From the NCBI GenBank assembly GCA_905221605.1, contig CAJNDS010000791.1, positions 248,001-312,000 on the forward strand: DNA of 64,000 nt, given 5' to 3'. Both the position numbers and the translations under genes were made by a program. The number at the start of each line of letters is the position of its first letter. Positions within the stretch are counted from its first letter, which is position 1. The notes under the pieces were generated by a model. That model made no database searches. It was given only the letters and a program-made list of their open reading frames with translations, and was not told where the DNA came from. This document shows, piece by piece, positions 45,996-56,893 of this stretch. Source of the stretch: Symbiodinium natans. Lineage: Eukaryota; Sar; Dinophyceae; Suessiales; Symbiodiniaceae.

Positions 45996-46094
45996 GGCCA
46001 AGAGGAATTTTGGGAGCTGGCCGGGGAGGAGGCACGCAAGGGTTTTCGATCTGAACGTGTGTTGCCAGCAGCCCGTGCAGCCAAGGGAGCCTAG
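45996..46094 (+). CDS. Terminal exon with stop
   Basis: GGGCATGAG is followed in phase 0 by GQEEFWELAGEEARKGFRSE, then RVLPAARAAKGA and TAG. Looks like a natural C-terminus. A neighbouring open stretch just upstream (DLEIASWTGTAGRVVAACRA) is in another frame and may be the preceding exon. Confidence 0.5.
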   Translation, partial: GQEEFWELAGEEARKGFRSERVLPAARAAKGA

Positions 46095-47039
46095 CACGGC
46101 ATACAGGCAACATCGGCGAGCACAGGCACTTCACCAGCTCGTTGCTTGTGAGGAGGTCACGCAGCGCTCCAGATTCAATGTAGTAGCGGTTAGCATCTGT
46201 GACGCCGTAGCCTTTCCTTCTATGCCATTGAATTCGAGCAAAGCCTTGTCAAGTTTAGTGAAGAAGAGTTGCCATGGCCGCGTGCGGCGTGGAAGCGCGT
46301 GGGAAGTTCAGCTTGGGTGTCCCCTGTCTGCACCGAAGCCAACACCTGTTAACCCTCAGATGTCGGTGAAAGGGCTTCAGGTACTAGACGGGATATTTTA
46401 GGATGGTCTTTAAAGGGTGGGAGAAGTGAGAGGGGGCTCTTTTAGTGTCTTTATTATTGCCCCCTTTTGCTCTCTTTTTTTTTTACGCGGGCTTGCTATA
46501 AGCTTGGCCGCTAGTAATAATACGTCTTTATGATGAAGAGAACTTAGTGAAATGAATGCACGCACGAACTTCATGTTGTAAGTGCGTGGGTGAACCAGCA
46601 AACGAAACATGCGCCCTTATTTTCTTCTTCTTCATGAATAGTATTCTCATTACAATTTATTGTTCTTTTTGTCATTCGAATTATTCGTATTCTTGTTCCC
46701 GCGAGAACAACATTAGATACGCTCGCGGGGAAAGGTATTGTAGCATTCGTGCGAAGAGAATACGTGAAGTGTGTGCCTACAGGTCTTGAGCACCTCCCAA
46801 ACTCGCTTGAGATCTAGAACTAAAGGAGATGGGACGCAGTTTGTGGCTCAAAGGCTGCGGACTTGAACCACTGAGAAGAACGAAGCATCGCACTCACTAA
46901 ACCCTGAATCAGTGTAAGCCTTAAGCAGGAAAAGTCTGAAGAATGGCTTGCGTTGAAGCTTAGGTCTTACTAAAGCCCTCGACCCCTGCAAGGCGCGCCC
47001 TAAACTCTAAAAGTTGAAACGCGCCAAAAAGTCTGAGCG
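46095..47039. other. Spacer
   Basis: No exon is recognised. Around 46430-46780 the DNA is distinctly AT-richer than the rest of the window, with T-rich tracts. Confidence 0.35.
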
Positions 47040-47120
47040 ACGAGGTGCCCCGAGAGGAACTGAAGCAGCGCATCCTTCTTCTCTGCCGGAGTTCAGCGGT
47101 GCCGGGGCTGCACTCTGTAG
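47040..47120 (+). CDS. Candidate exon
   Basis: The frame reads DEVPREELKQRILLLCRSSA, an amphipathic helix. Acceptor near 47039; donor unresolved. Not recognised. Confidence 0.4.
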
Positions 47121-47697
47121 CGCTTGGGCCCCAAAACCGATACAACACTCAAAACCCGAAAATCGCCTTCGAGCCTTCGGGAAAAGTTTCGGACATAGGG
47201 GCTCATGGGGTTTATGTTCCTCGGGGCTGGGTTTGGAGGTTGCAAGGCTTTGGGGGCTTTACGGTTTAAGGATTCGAGTTCAGAGCAGCCAAACATCTAA
47301 ACGGCTACTTGGGGCATGGCCTCAGCCATTGTCGTTCATGGGCTTAAGCAGCTCAAGACTGCAAACTACTAGTTGGGCTTGATGCAAGCTAGAACTGAGC
47401 GACGAATTCTAACCGTCTAACCTATTTGGAGCCAAGAATGCTTCAGATTTAGAAAGTTTAGAACGAGGTACGGGGGTTGCAGGTCCAGCTGCGTTGATCT
47501 TTGGATTGTCGTGACCCTAAGTCTTTCTTTAGCAGGCAGGCTTCAAAACCCAGCGGCTGAAGTCTTCAACAGCCCTGGAGGCCCTAAGCACTATCCGGAC
47601 TATACCCATATGTCAGGGTTTGGGGTGTACTGTAGGGGTTCGGGCAGAGCCTTGCAGCACGCATCAACATCCTGCGACCCCGGGTGGATTGCTGCAG

Positions 47698-47757
47698 GTC
47701 GTCCCTCCAGTGGAGAGAGTCTGGGATGATCCTGCGGTCTTCCATGCTGAGGCCAGG
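47698..47757 (+). CDS. Exon, phase 0
   Basis: GATTGCTGCAG is followed by exactly 20 codons (VVPPVERVWDDPAVFHAEAR) and GTTTGG. Both borders and length agree. Not recognised. Confidence 0.55.
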
Positions 47758-48117
47758 GTTTGGACTTTGAGTTCGATATGGTCTCCAGATCAGGGCATAG
47801 CAGCCAAGCCCTGTCACACTAAGCTCTAGGAAGTTGTCCACAAGAGCCGAAAACAGATGACTTGGAGTTCGGGCTGGTTCGTTTCGAGTTGGGGTTGCGT
47901 TAATTTACTCGGCGGCTAGCGCCTGTCCACCTTTGGGCCTCCTTGCCAGGTAAATGGCGCAGCAGCCTCCTCCGCTAGGCATGGGAGTCCATGCCCGGCA
48001 TCCCATCGGGAAGCGTCTTTTAGCCTGATTCAGGATAAGACTGATTAGACTGGAGCCCAAGAAGTCCCAAAGCAAAGCACTCATTTCAGTACAGCGATCC
48101 CAGGACACCTGCCGGGG

Positions 48118-48159
48118 ATGGCGGACAACCCAAAGCGGCCCAGGCTGGCCGTGTCTGGG
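48118..48159 (+). CDS. Candidate first exon
   Basis: An ATG opens MADNPKRPRLAVSG, an N-terminus with a basic PKRPR cluster like a nuclear signal, followed by a GT. The partner exon is uncertain. Confidence 0.4.
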
Positions 48160-48349
48160 GTTTGGAGATTGGACCCTGTGTTCCCAAGCCCCAAGGAGCT
48201 ACAAAAACAAGAGGGCCCGGTGAGCCACCGTTCGCTCTCAGCCGCAATTGTTCATGCAGTGGGGAGGCCATCCATCACACAGGACTTCCCTTCTTGCAGG
48301 GACTGCTGGACGCTGTACCTCCTGACGTATGACTTGGCTTCTGCTCAGC

Positions 48350-48429
48350 AACCGCGCAAGCGGCTTTGCCTGCTAAGCAAGCTTGCTCGAAGATCTCCCA
48401 AATGCTGAAACCCATATTTGAAGGCCTTC
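48350..48429 (+). CDS. Candidate exon with stop
   Basis: After TTCTGCTCAG the frame reads TAQAALPAKQACSKISQMLK then PIFEGLP and stops. A competing frame (QPRKRLCLLSKL) is also open, so the call is tentative. Confidence 0.35.
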
Positions 48430-48469
48430 CTTGAGCCAACACTGCCGCCGATGCAGCGGCCCGCTCCGT

Positions 48470-48849
48470 GTCTTGGCCAATTACCCGAAGCAAAGGCTGA
48501 ATCTCCGATTATTTGTTGATTGTGCGGCGGATGCATGGGCTGACGTGTTAACGGAACATTGTTGTGGGGGCCCTTACTGTACAAAATCGGCTTGTTTGCA
48601 CTCTGGGAGCATCTTAGGGAAAAAGTTCGGACCGTTTGGCGGATCCGGTACACGAAGGCAGACAGACAACCTATCCGATCCTTGCGCAGTACGGTCTTCC
48701 TAAACCCACACACCTTTAGCCTCGAAACTTCAAAACATTCAGGACCAGCTTCTGGGATGACGACGGTGGTGGGCCGCTGGTCGGACAGCGATCGATGTTG
48801 CATGGAAGAGCTTCCAGGATTCAGCACATATAATCTCGGTGGGAAGTGA
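48470..48849 (+). pseudogene. Coding region with a frame switch near a G run
   Basis: NYPKQRLNLRLFVDCAADAW (frame of 48431-48703) passes near GTTGTGGGGGCCC (48560-48572) into another frame reading YKIGLFALWEHLREKVRTVW, then RIRYTKADRQPIRSL. The first part vaguely resembles RNase H strands of retroelements, but this is too weak to name. A one-base change in the G run would restore continuity. Confidence 0.35.
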
Positions 48850-49065
48850 AGATCTGGTGAACCATGGGTTCGGCTTATGCGTGGTCAAACACAAACAGTA
48901 GCAACCCAGCCGACGTCATGACCTGAGATCCTGCAGAACTGTTCCAACTGACATCGTTTTTCAGAACTTGGGCAGATCTGGCTCTAAGCTACCTCCCGAC
49001 CAAGGCAGCCTACCAGCGCTGTTGGTCATCAAGAGGCCGGCCTCAAAGTCTCTTAGTAGGGCTCC

Positions 49066-49389
49066 TTGAGTCTTGGTGAGGCTTTGTTGGATCTGGGACT
49101 CTCAGTGGCTTTGGGATTGCAGGCCCTGAGCCAGAGATTTCTCCAGAAATTTGATGTTTTTTCATGTCGTCGCCTTGATTGGGTATATGACTTCGACACT
49201 GGCAGGTCCGGCAGAGTAACACTTCGCAACTTGGCTGCCCAAGCATTGCTGTGGCCAGTTGTGGGTCCCCTCACCCAGCAAACCCTGCCCTGGACTCCGA
49301 CTCCTCAGGGTCGAATTCCGGCCCATCAGCACTGTGGTTTGCAGTTGGAGCCGGTAAAGGTACACCCTAATATCGTAGACCGTTACTGA
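49066..49389 (+). CDS. Unrecognised ORF
   Basis: A 107-codon + ORF includes LDLGLSVALGLQALSQRFLQ and YDFDTGRSGRVTLRNLAAQA. The latter faintly recalls an EF-hand loop but lacks the usual acidic spacing. Could be one exon. Confidence 0.35.
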   Translation: MSLGEALLDLGLSVALGLQALSQRFLQKFDVFSCRRLDWVYDFDTGRSGRVTLRNLAAQALLWPVVGPLTQQTLPWTPTPQGRIPAHQHCGLQLEPVKVHPNIVDRY

Positions 49390-50129
49390 TGTCCCTCTAT
49401 GGGGTTGGTTTACAGCCTCAGCTTTGGCGAAGACAGGTGCGTGTGGGACTGTTGGAACGACGACGAGGATTCGTGGCTGCTTTTTGTTGGTGTTTGTCTC
49501 TGTGGGAGTTTACGGTTAAAGTCATCTGGGGAGGGGTGATGTTCATAAAACCCACTTGAAGTTATGCTCTTTGTGACTGTGCCATATCAACACTCACCCC
49601 GCGGCACCCCGCCTGGAGACCAGAGTCTACTGGCAGTTCTTCGGCATTCGTCCCATATATTTTTGCGAAAGTTTGAACGCCCAACACGTCTGCTTGGAGG
49701 CGGCTGCTCCAGCGCCGCATTTTGGATGCACCCGGCTTCCCCATGTACCCTCAGTCCCCCAAGCCTTGAGCCTCATAATCGTTTAATCCCTATTTCCTCG
49801 ATCGCCCACCTCCCAACCCGAACATGGGCCTTCAGCTTCAGGGCTCAGTCATCGTTGGCTGGGTGACAGTGTGACAAAGCCTCAGTCCATAGCACAAGCT
49901 ACGCCAGCTTGAAGGCTTTCAGGCCCAAAGACCTTCAGTCCCTGAACATCCCCAAAGCCCAATCCTGTGGCAAGGGCGCATCAGACATGGCCCTCCCAGA
50001 CCACCCATGCCGCGCCTGCGCCAGCAGCCAACGGCCAGGCCATTGGTTGACAGATGTTTGGGGGGTCGAGGGGTGCCCAGCACAAAGCCTGAAGTCTTTA
50101 AAACGTGCTTGAAGTTAAGGAGCGTTTTT
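49390..50129. other. Spacer upstream of the tandem cassette
   Basis: No exon is recognised; a 100-aa ORF at 49564 has no supporting feature. Confidence 0.3.
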
Positions 50130-50637
50130 GTTACCTAGGGGGGTTTCCACCGTTGGGGGGTTTTCGAGGAGGTGAGAGTAGGATGATGCGGCAAGGCTTT
50201 AGAATCTTTAGAGGGTGTTGAGCACTTCAGCTTGACGGTTTCAGGACTGCTCCAGGGCTGCAAGCCTGAAGCAAGCATGGGTAGTTGCCGGGTAGTGGTA
50301 CAGTATAAGTAGAGGGTTAGAAGTAGGATTGCTGTACCTGTAGCTAGTTGCAGCCGCATTTGGAGGTACTTGAAATCCTCAGCTTGTAACTACCCGGAGC
50401 TCGGCGTGTGAACGGCCGGACCAACCCGATTGCCCGATTTCTTCATGTCTACAATCTACACCATTCTGCCCACAAACCTAGAACCCCCCCCCCCCCCCAA
50501 GCCTGCAAAATCCGGCGCCTGCCCCAAGCCCAAAACCTTTTTTAAAGCCTGCAACATCATTTCCTGCAATCCTTAAGAAACCCCCAAGTTCTGCAACCCG
50601 AATTCTTGAAATCCATTGAGACCGTCTTCCTTTGCAG

Positions 50638-50852
50638 GCTTGCTATCCCCCGGCCTCGTTCCCACCTGCGCCTCAGCCTCGGAACAACTTCGGTCAGCAC
50701 TTCGGTTGGGCCTTGCGGCTCTTCCATTTCCTCCTGAACATTCAGGGTCTCTGGGTTTGTGGGCTTTTCGGCTCTCTGGGAATAACCCAAACAACTGGCG
50801 AGGTCCTTCCAGGTCCTCGAAATCCGAGAAGCTTTGCAGAACCCTAGCCTAA
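50638..50852 (+). CDS. Cassette exon 1, copy 1
   Basis: After CTTTGCAG one frame reads LLSPGLVPTCASASEQLRSA, then LRLGLAALPFPPEHSGSLGL. This frame stays open in all four full copies (51689-51902, 52498-52707 and onward, 53361-53573), whereas the competing CYPPASFPPAPQ frame gains a stop in copy 4. It may be an internal exon ending before the stop. Not recognised. Confidence 0.4.
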
Positions 50853-50862
50853 AATCGGAAAA

Positions 50863-50907
50863 CCAGGGCGCCCTCCGCGAGCTCGCGGCCGTGTGCTCCA
50901 GCTCAGG
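50863..50907 (+). CDS. Cassette exon 2, copy 1
   Basis: NQGALRELAAVCSSSG is followed by the consensus donor CTCAG|GTGAGT. The same sequence recurs at about 51914 and 53584 with the donor intact. In copy 3 (52724) GTGAGT has become GTCAGT, and a decayed form lies near 54575 (GCQGGLNGLAACSSSG). Confidence 0.45.
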
Positions 50908-51090
50908 TGAGTTGCTGGCTTTAGGGCGTTTGGGGCCGGATGGTTTTTGGAAGGAGAGTCAGCAGAGAATGCTTTAGTTTTCATGGGGTTCCGGCTGATG
51001 TGCTGCGCTGCGCTCTTTGGAGGGGTAGGCTTAAACGACTGAGCTCGCCACCCTGACCGGCCATCACTGTGACACATGTGTTTTTTCTAG

Positions 51091-51185
51091 TTCAGTCTGA
51101 GTGGGAAAGCTTGAGGGCTTCCCGATGTAAGAAGCAAAGAGGGCTCGAAGTGTACCAACCAATCAACACGCCACGTGCTTGTGGT
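51091..51185 (+). CDS. Cassette exon 3, copy 1
   Basis: TGTTTTTTCTAG precedes a frame reading VQSEWESLRASRCKKQRGLE then VYQPINTPRACG. Repeated at about 52142, 52938 and 53815 with minor changes. Spliced after exon 2 it would make a second join in each unit. Confidence 0.35.
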
Positions 51186-51425
51186 AAGGCTTTTGTCTTG
51201 GCAGAACGAGTGGCGGTAAGGTTTTTGCTTTTTCAAAACGCGTGCTGGTGATAGTTCGCAGCTTGTGGAAAGGTTTTCGTCTTGGCAAAAAAGCGTGGCG
51301 GTGATGGTTCGCAGGTGCTTATAGCAAGGCCTTTGTCTTGGCAAAAAAAGTGGCGGAATAGTTCGCAGGTGCTTGTGGTAAGGTTTTTGTCTTGGCAAAA
51401 CGCGTGGCGGTGACAGTTGATGTTT
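51178..51425. repeat. 57-bp sub-repeat inside cassette copy 1
   Basis: Four to five copies of a unit with GGTGCTTGTGGTAAGG, TTTTTGTCTTGGCAAAAC and GTGGCGGTGATAGTTCGCA. Cassette copy 3 has one unit (about 53025-53080) and copies 2 and 4 have only its edges, so the array grew after duplication or was lost from the others. Confidence 0.8.
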
Positions 51426-54260
51426 GCCTTGGACTGAGTACAGGAGTTGCCAGGTAGTTCCAAAGTATTAGTAGAGGGTTAGAGGTAGGATTGCTATACC
51501 TGTAGCTAGTTCTTGTAATGCTCAGCTTGCAACAACCCGGAGCTCGGCGTGGGGAACGGCCCAAACCAACCCCATTGCCCGATTTCTTCATGTCTACAAT
51601 CTACAACATTCCGCCCACAAACCTAGAACCACCCCCCAAGCCTGCAAAATCCGGCGCCTGCCCAAGCCCAGACCGTCTTCCTTGCAGGCTTGCTATCCCC
51701 CGGCCTCGTTCCCACCTGCGCCTCAGCCTCGGAACAACTTCGGTCAGCACTGCGGTTGGGCCTTGCGGCTCTTCCATTTCCTCCTGAACATTCAGGGTCT
51801 CTGGGTTTGTGGGCTTTTCGGCTCTCTGGGAATAACCCAAACAACTGGCGAGGTCCTTCCAGGTCCTCGAAATCCGAGAAGCTTTGCAGAACCCTAGCCT
51901 AAAATCGGAAAACCAGGGCGCCCTCCGCGAGCTCGCGGCCGTGTGCTCCAGCTCAGGTGAGTTGCTGGCTTTAGGGCGTTTGGGGCCGGATGGTTTTTGG
52001 AAGGAGAATCAAGCAGGGAATGCTGTAGTTTTCGTGGGCTTGCGGCTGATGTGCCGCACTGCGCTCTTTGGAGGGGTAGACTTAAACGACTGAGCTCGCG
52101 ACCCTGACCGGCCATCACTGTGACACATGTGTTTTTTCTAGTTCAGTCTGAGTGGGAAAGCTTGAGGGCTTCCCGATGTAAGAAGCAAAGAGGACGCGAA
52201 GTGTACCAACCAATCAACACGCCACGGCGCTTGTGTTGATGTTTGCCTTGGACTGAATGCAGGAGTTGCCGGGTAGTTGCAAAGCATAAGTAGAGTGTTA
52301 TTCCAACCCGATTGCCCGATTTCTTCATGTCTACAATCTACACCATTCTGCCCACAAACCTAGAACCCCTCACCCCCCCTGCCCCAAGCCCAAAACCTTT
52401 TTTAAAGCCTGCAACATCATTTCCTGCAATCCTTAAGAAACCCCCAAGTTCTGCAACCCGAATTCTTGAAATCCATTGAGACCGTCTTCCTTTGCAGGCT
52501 TGCTATCCCCCGGCCTCGTTCCCACCTGCGCCTCAGCCTCGGAACAACTTCGGTCAGCACTTCGGTTGGGCCTTGCGGCTCTTCCATTTTCTCCTGAACA
52601 TTCAGGGTCTCTGGGTTTGTGGGCTTTTCGGCTCTCTGGGAATAACCCAAACAACTGGCGAGGTCCTTCCAGGTCCTCGAAATCCGAGAAGCTTTGCAGA
52701 ACCCTAACCTATAACCGGAAAACCAGGGCGCCCTCTGCGAGCTCGCGGCCGTGTGTTCCAGCTCAGGTCAGTTTGCTGGCTTTAGGGCGTTTGGGGCCGG
52801 ATGGTTTTTGGAAGGAGAGTCAGCAGAGAATGCTTTAGTTTTCATGGGGTTCCGGCTGATGTGCTGCGCTGCGCTCTTTGGAGGGTAGGCTTAAACGACT
52901 GTGACCGTCCATCACTGTGACTCCTGTGTTTTTCTAGTTCAGTCTGAGTGGGAAGGCTTGAGGGCCTCCCGATGCAAGAAGCAAAGAGGACTCGAAGTGT
53001 ACCAACCAATCAAAACGCCACGTGCTTGTGGTAAGATTTTTGTCTTGGCAGAACGTGTGTCGGTGATAGTTGACGTTTGCCTTGGACTGAATACAGGAGT
53101 TGCAGGTAGTTGTAAAGTATCAGTAGAGGGTTAAGTAGGATTGCTATACCTGTAGCTAGTTGCAACCGCATTTGAGGTACTTGTAATGCTCAGCTTGTAA
53201 CAGCCCGGAGCTCGGCGTGGGGAACGGCCCAAACCAACCCCATTGCCCGATTTCTTCATGTCTACAATCTACAACATTCCGCCCACAAACCTAGAACCAC
53301 CCCCCAAGCCTGCAAAATCCGGCGCCTGCCCCAAGCCCAAAGACCGTCTTCCTTGCAGGCTTGCTATCCCCCGGCCTCGTTCCCACCTGCGCCTCAGCCT
53401 CGGATCAACTTCGGTCAGCACTTCGGTTGGGCCTTGCGGCTCTTCCATTTCCTCCTGAACATTCAGGGTCTCTGGGTTTGTGGGCTTATCGGCTCTCTGG
53501 GAATAACCTAAGCAATTGGCGAGGTCCTTCCAGGTCCTCGAAATCCGAGAAGCTTTGCAGAACCCTAGCCTAAAATCGGAAAACCAGGGCGCCCTCCGCG
53601 AGCTCGCGGCCGTGTGCTCCAGCTCAGGTGAGTTGCTGGTTTTAGGGCGTTTGGGGCCGGATGGTTTTTGGAAGGAGAATCAAGCAGGGAAGGCTGTAGT
53701 TTTCGTGGGCTTGCGGCTGATGTGCCGCACTGCGCTCTTTGGAGGGGTAGACTTAAACGACTGAGCTCTTCCGACCCTGACCGGCCATCACTGTGACTCA
53801 TGTGTTTTTTCTAGTTCAGTCTGAGTGGGAAAGCTTGAGGGCTTCCCGATGTAAGAAGCAAAGAGGACTCGAAGTGTACCAACCAATCAACACGCCACGG
53901 CGCTTGTGTTGATGTTTGCCTTGGACTGAATGCAGGAGTTGCCGGGTAGTTGCAAAGCATAAGTAGAGGGTTATTCCAACCCGATTGCCCGATTTCTTCA
54001 TGTCTACAATCTACACCATTCTGCCCACAAACCTAGAACCCCCCCCCCCCCCAAGCCTGCAAAATCCGGCGCCTGCCCCAAGCCCAAAATCCTTCAATTT
54101 CCTGCAACTCTTTTTCCTAAGAAACCCCCAAGTTCTGCAACCCGAATTCTTGAAATCCATTGAGACCGTCTTCCTTGCAGGCTTGCTATCCCCCGGCCTC
54201 GTTCCCACCTGCGCCTCAGCCTCGGAACAACTTCGGTCAGCACTTCGGTCATCGCTGTGC

Positions 54261-54772
54261 CTTGAGACATTTCATGTTCCGATTTCACAAGTTTTCCCAA
54301 CCACCACACCAGATCTTCCTGTCTGCGATGCTTCATCTGAAGTCGCAAGTGCGCCCGCAGACTGTGATGTCAGTTCAAGTTACTTAGCAGCGGCCATCAT
54401 AGTGATGGCACTGAAGAAAAGCCAAGTGTATGACGTTAAGCTGTGTTAGGTTGGTTTTGCTATCAAACACATTTGACATCACTCATCGAATGCAACCGCA
54501 TGAATGTCCAAACACAAATAACAAAAGTGTTGCAGGGTTGCGAGCTTCCAAGCCCAAACTTAATTCCCCTGGTTGCCAGGGCGGCCTCAACGGGCTCGCG
54601 GCGTGCTCCAGTTCAGGTCAGGTCATTTGCTAGCCGGGCCTTTCGGCTTTAGGGTTTATAGGGGCTTGTTGGGTTCGATACTCGCCGATTTGTGCTTTGA
54701 TTTTAGGGTGGGTTTTCCGTTCGTAGGGCTGCTAGCGCTCGTAGCATTGGCATCCTGCTGTCTCCGGGGGGC
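54261..54772. other. Breakpoint region after the cassette array
   Basis: After the fifth unit breaks at about 54250 the sequence is unrelated, except for a diverged exon-2-like stretch at 54560-54620. Confidence 0.45.
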
Positions 54773-55135
54773 GTGGCGGGCGGGGATTTCACGCACGTCC
54801 AAGTCGCAAGCAAGTCCAGTAGTTTTCACCAAACGATCCCAACCCCCGAAACCTGCTACACCTGCAAGGTGCCACCCCCTTTTGAGGGACGGCAGCGTGC
54901 GAAATGGCCCCCGGGCTTTACTTGCAGCGATGCCTGGCTGAAGAATGCAGGTTTCATTGTCGCGGTTGTTGGTGGCTTGTCCTGCCTGTGGTGTCTCAAA
55001 TCCGAAATGCGCACTTTCGGGGTCAAACCTCTCCAGTGTCCAGGTCTCGTTTTTCCGCATGAAATGTTCTGTTACCAGCGCATCCTTCGCCGATCGGTGA
55101 TGACATCCACCTGTGCAGCCGTTGCCGACCCTTGA
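54773..55135 (+). CDS. Unrecognised ORF, doubtful
   Basis: A 120-codon + ORF with several cysteines (ETCYTCKVPPPF, GFIVAVVGGLSCLWCLKSEM). A 198-codon ORF lies antisense over the same bases, so neither can be trusted on length. I slightly favour + because all other exons are on +. Confidence 0.25.
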   Translation: MAGGDFTHVQVASKSSSFHQTIPTPETCYTCKVPPPFEGRQRAKWPPGFTCSDAWLKNAGFIVAVVGGLSCLWCLKSEMRTFGVKPLQCPGLVFPHEMFCYQRILRRSVMTSTCAAVADP

Positions 55136-55936
55136 TGACGTCCATGTTACAAGTGCTTCCACCGGAGCATCTCTGCCCAATCGATGATAGCGCAGAGCCT
55201 GAACTTTCAATTGCCGCCGAGGGTCACGATCCCGGGAACAACAAGCACCCAAAACCGTTCACAGGCCTCTCTCTCTCTCTCTCTCTCCCCCTCCCTCGGC
55301 CAAACTTGCACGTTTTCATCGAAACTTTCATCCTCTGTTCGAAACTTGGCCTTTCCCTCCACAAATCTCTTGTGCAGCGATGCTAGGCAAGTTGGAATTT
55401 CTGCGTCCATTCAGACCGAGGAAGAAATCGATGTGGTAGAAGAGGCCCGAGTCATGTTTCGATCTGATCTTGAGATGCGGGTCGGGTTTTCAGGTGACAC
55501 ATCGCGCATGTGCGGATGTTTTCCTGGCAGTTAGAAAGCTCCACATGATCAAGTCTTACCTCCTGCAGCTTAGGGGTGATGGAGCGTGACATAAGAAGGG
55601 CAGGTTCAACAAAATTGCATGGTTGTTGTTTAGACTGGCGGAGCCTGCAGATTCCTCTTCCAGTGCCGTTTTTTGAAGTCTTGTCAAAGGCTTGGGTGCC
55701 GAACTTGGCAGGCGAGCGTGAGACAAGGGGTGCTTTAGGACCGGGAGCGGTTCCGAACAAAATGGCCCGACACCCGTACAGCCCAGCCCTTATGTCATGA
55801 AGCCTGTATTGTATTTCTGAACACTCAATCTTCACGCCACCGATGTTGAAAGTCCAGATCCCAAGCCTCAACTCAAGGAGCGGGCCGTGCTAAGCTTCGG
55901 GTTTAGGGCACGAACCCAAGAAGCGCTGCCCTGCAG

Positions 55937-55996
55937 GTTGCCGGGCAGATGCTGAAGTGGCGGAACAGATGGACCGAGAGCCTCTACAACAGCAAG
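55937..55996 (+). CDS. Exon, phase 0
   Basis: GCCCTGCAG is followed by VAGQMLKWRNRWTESLYNSK and then GAATCA, which would be a GA donor. Good composition; not recognised. Confidence 0.5.
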
Positions 55997-56642
55997 GAAT
56001 CACTACAAGCAAGATGCCTACAATATGCCCACCGCCCAAGACCCTTTAGGGATTTGGGGTTGAGACTTCTAGAGTCTGTATACAGCTCAAGGTTACGATG
56101 AATAGGGAATGTACAGGATAAGGGTTTCCAGTGTCAGGAGGATGCGCATCGGCAAACCAGAGAGTTTTACAGTCGCTCGGCTGCACAGGAGCCAGACGCC
56201 TTTCCAATCGCAAAGCCCCACCCCAAATCTCACACCCTAAACATCCCAAAAGCCCTCCCTAAACCTGCTAATCCCTAAACCCAGAAGTTCGAGACTCACA
56301 GGTACACCGCAAAGGAGACCGAGCCCTAAACACCCCTAAGCCGAATTTTTCAAGAGGTGCAAGTGTGGCAACTAGCTGATGCGACAAATCCATATACTGT
56401 AGACACTTTAGACATAAGTGGGAGAGGTGGAGGGTGGGGGTAGGAGCGTGGTTCTGCAAAACTGCATCGGATCACAGTCCAAAAAACCCTGAGCGCGCAG
56501 GGCGTAAAGGGCTTCATGCGCCCCAGAACGTCATTTGCAGAAGGCAAAAGCTTCATCGAATAGAGCAGAACCCAAAAAACCCCTAATTCTTGAGCCTCAA
56601 ACTTCGAGCCTTTGATCATGGATTGCGAGCCAAAGCACGCAG

Positions 56643-56735
56643 AACCCGACCTTTGGGCAAGGAGAGCTGCAGTACCTGCAGCTCGAACCGCATGAGCAGA
56701 AGAACGGCTGGACGGCGAAGCCCGGCAGAGACCGG
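56643..56735 (+). CDS. Exon, phase 0
   Basis: AAGCACGCAG is followed by NPTFGQGELQYLQLEPHEQK then NGWTAKPGRDR (31 codons). Donor not clear. Not recognised. Confidence 0.5.
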
Positions 56736-56822
56736 AGATTAGGGGTTTGGTTTTCAGTGACTGTGTGGGCTTCATTTAGGCCGTAAGGTTTCGGGTTGAG
56801 TACGGACCGGCTGGGGCACCAG

Positions 56823-56893
56823 ATGACCGGCGTTTTCTTCAAGGGATCGAGGCAAGAGATATTGCAGCACCGGAGCTGCCGGCCGAGGCATGA
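56823..56893 (+). CDS. Candidate exon with stop
   Basis: GGGCACCAG is followed by DRRFLQGIEARDIAAPELPA, EA and TGA. Either a C-terminus or an exon with a donor before the stop. Confidence 0.4.

Larger units (their letters stand above)
50130..54260 (+). repeat. Five-copy tandem exon cassette
   Basis: A 0.8-1.05 kb unit is repeated head to tail. Anchors: the block CCCGATTTCTTCATGTCTAC at about 50437, 51579, 52316, 53246 and 53991; TTGCAGGCTTGCTATCCCCC at about 50632, 51682, 52492, 53354 and 54175; GGAAAACCAGGGCGCCCTC at about 50859, 51909, 52719 and 53579; AGTTCAGTCTGAGTGGGAA at about 51089, 52140, 52936 and 53813. Copies differ by few substitutions, by indels in poly-C, and by presence of a 57-bp sub-repeat. 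Copy 5 breaks off at about 54250. Confidence 0.9.

Noticed and set aside
48345-48827. 160-codon minus-strand ORF
   Set aside because: The + strand over the same bases has more protein-like content and matches the strand of all other exons.
50638-50852. CYPPASFPPAPQ frame of the cassette as the coding frame
   Set aside because: It acquires a stop in cassette copy 4, while the LLSPGLVPTCAS frame stays open in all full copies.
54656-55252. 198-codon minus-strand ORF
   Set aside because: It overlaps a + ORF of similar quality, has no recognisable domain, and would be the only minus-strand gene in the window.
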